Below, piece by piece: positions 22,302-22,535 of a stretch of 22,535 bases of DNA. The stretch lies in the NCBI GenBank assembly GCA_041476545.1, contig JBGOTP010000032.1:1-22535 (forward strand), in the 5' to 3' direction. The translations under genes were made by a program, and so were the position numbers. Source of the DNA: JBGOTP01 sp041476545 (GTDB taxonomy: Bacteria > Acidobacteriota > Vicinamibacteria > Vicinamibacterales > CAVVIG01). The notes under the pieces are model-generated. The model was not told the DNA's origin. It made no database searches and saw only the letters and a list, made by a program, of their open reading frames with translations. Numbering within the stretch: the stretch's first letter is position 1; each line of letters begins with the position of its first letter.

Positions 22302-22535
22302 ACGCTTCAAGGCGACCCTCATGCTGCAGATCTACCGCATCATCACACAGCGCAGACTGACCCAGGCACAAGCCGGCAAAGTGCTCGGCATCAGGCAGCC
22401 AAATGTGTCCCGTCTGATGCGTGGGAGTTCCGGGAGCTACTCCGTGGAACGTTTGATGGAGTTCCTGACGGCGCTCGGTCACAACGTCGAAGTCAAGATT
22501 ACGCCGACCCGCAGGAAGCACGGCGCGATGTCTGT
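22216..22535 (+). CDS. HigA/XRE-type antitoxin, truncated by the window edge
   Basis: 106 residues are visible before the window ends without a stop. A helix-turn-helix lies at about 48-70 (LTQAQAGKVLGIRQPNVSRL), followed by YSVERLMEFLTALGHNVEVKI, the pattern of HTH_37/XRE antitoxins paired with Gp49-like toxins. It would neutralise the toxin and repress the operon. The ATG at 22216 is preceded by GAGGCGG about 8-10 bases upstream and is in the +1 frame relative to the toxin. Nearly the full expected length is present, so only a short C-terminal tail is probably missing. Confidence 0.88.
   Translation, partial: MARKTTGIKIGRGSGNVFADLGFLDPELERFKATLMLQIYRIITQRRLTQAQAGKVLGIRQPNVSRLMRGSSGSYSVERLMEFLTALGHNVEVKITPTRRKHGAMS

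Overview
The window is GC-rich, densely coding bacterial chromosome. The gene content and repeat style suggest an Acidobacteriota relative, most likely Vicinamibacteria (subgroup 6). The clues are a DUF5916/CBM9-like outer-membrane protein, a secreted PQQ dehydrogenase with a Gly/Ala/Arg-rich insert, a Tat-exported molybdenum hydroxylase, a DUF4188 protein, and in-frame repeat peptides of the VRLKADAT and FDAAQG types. This placement is inference: there is no rRNA or marker-gene comparison here.

Layout. At 1-3331 a periplasmic M16 zinc protease (minus strand) lies between tRNA-Lys(CTT), tRNA-Arg(TCG) and tRNA-Arg(CCG). At 3407-7308 come an LigD-like ATP-dependent ligase/primase and, upstream on the same strand, an HD-GYP/GAF/GGDEF cyclic-di-GMP protein. 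An AT-rich divergent promoter region separates the latter from an ExeA-like AAA ATPase (7464-8510), which converges on a 169-aa protein of unknown function. tRNA-His(GTG) and a HemD-like uroporphyrinogen-III synthase follow on the minus strand (9122-10086). About 540 bp without a convincing gene precede the plus-strand PQQ dehydrogenase (10628-12979). Next are a GNAT acetyltransferase and a DUF4188 protein (13201-14255).

From 21204 down to 14291 the minus strand carries what looks like one transcription unit: the DUF5916 outer-membrane protein, a fused [2Fe-2S]/molybdopterin hydroxylase subunit with a Tat signal, an FAD subunit with the four cysteines of the PaoB/HcrB type, and a 97-aa protein of unknown function. 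The right edge holds a HigBA-type toxin-antitoxin pair whose reading frames overlap by 86 nt; the antitoxin runs off the window.

The most unusual aspect is the non-coding and linker material. Several genes end in, or directly beside, a private short tandem repeat or hairpin: the protease, ligase, cyclic-di-GMP protein, outer-membrane protein, 97-aa protein and PQQ dehydrogenase. Three multidomain proteins carry repeat-like inserts in a linker or loop. A five-unit, ~42-bp degenerate tandem array lies upstream of the outer-membrane gene. This suggests active repeat spread that tolerates gene ends, linkers and intergenic gaps, and that may have fused two subunit genes.
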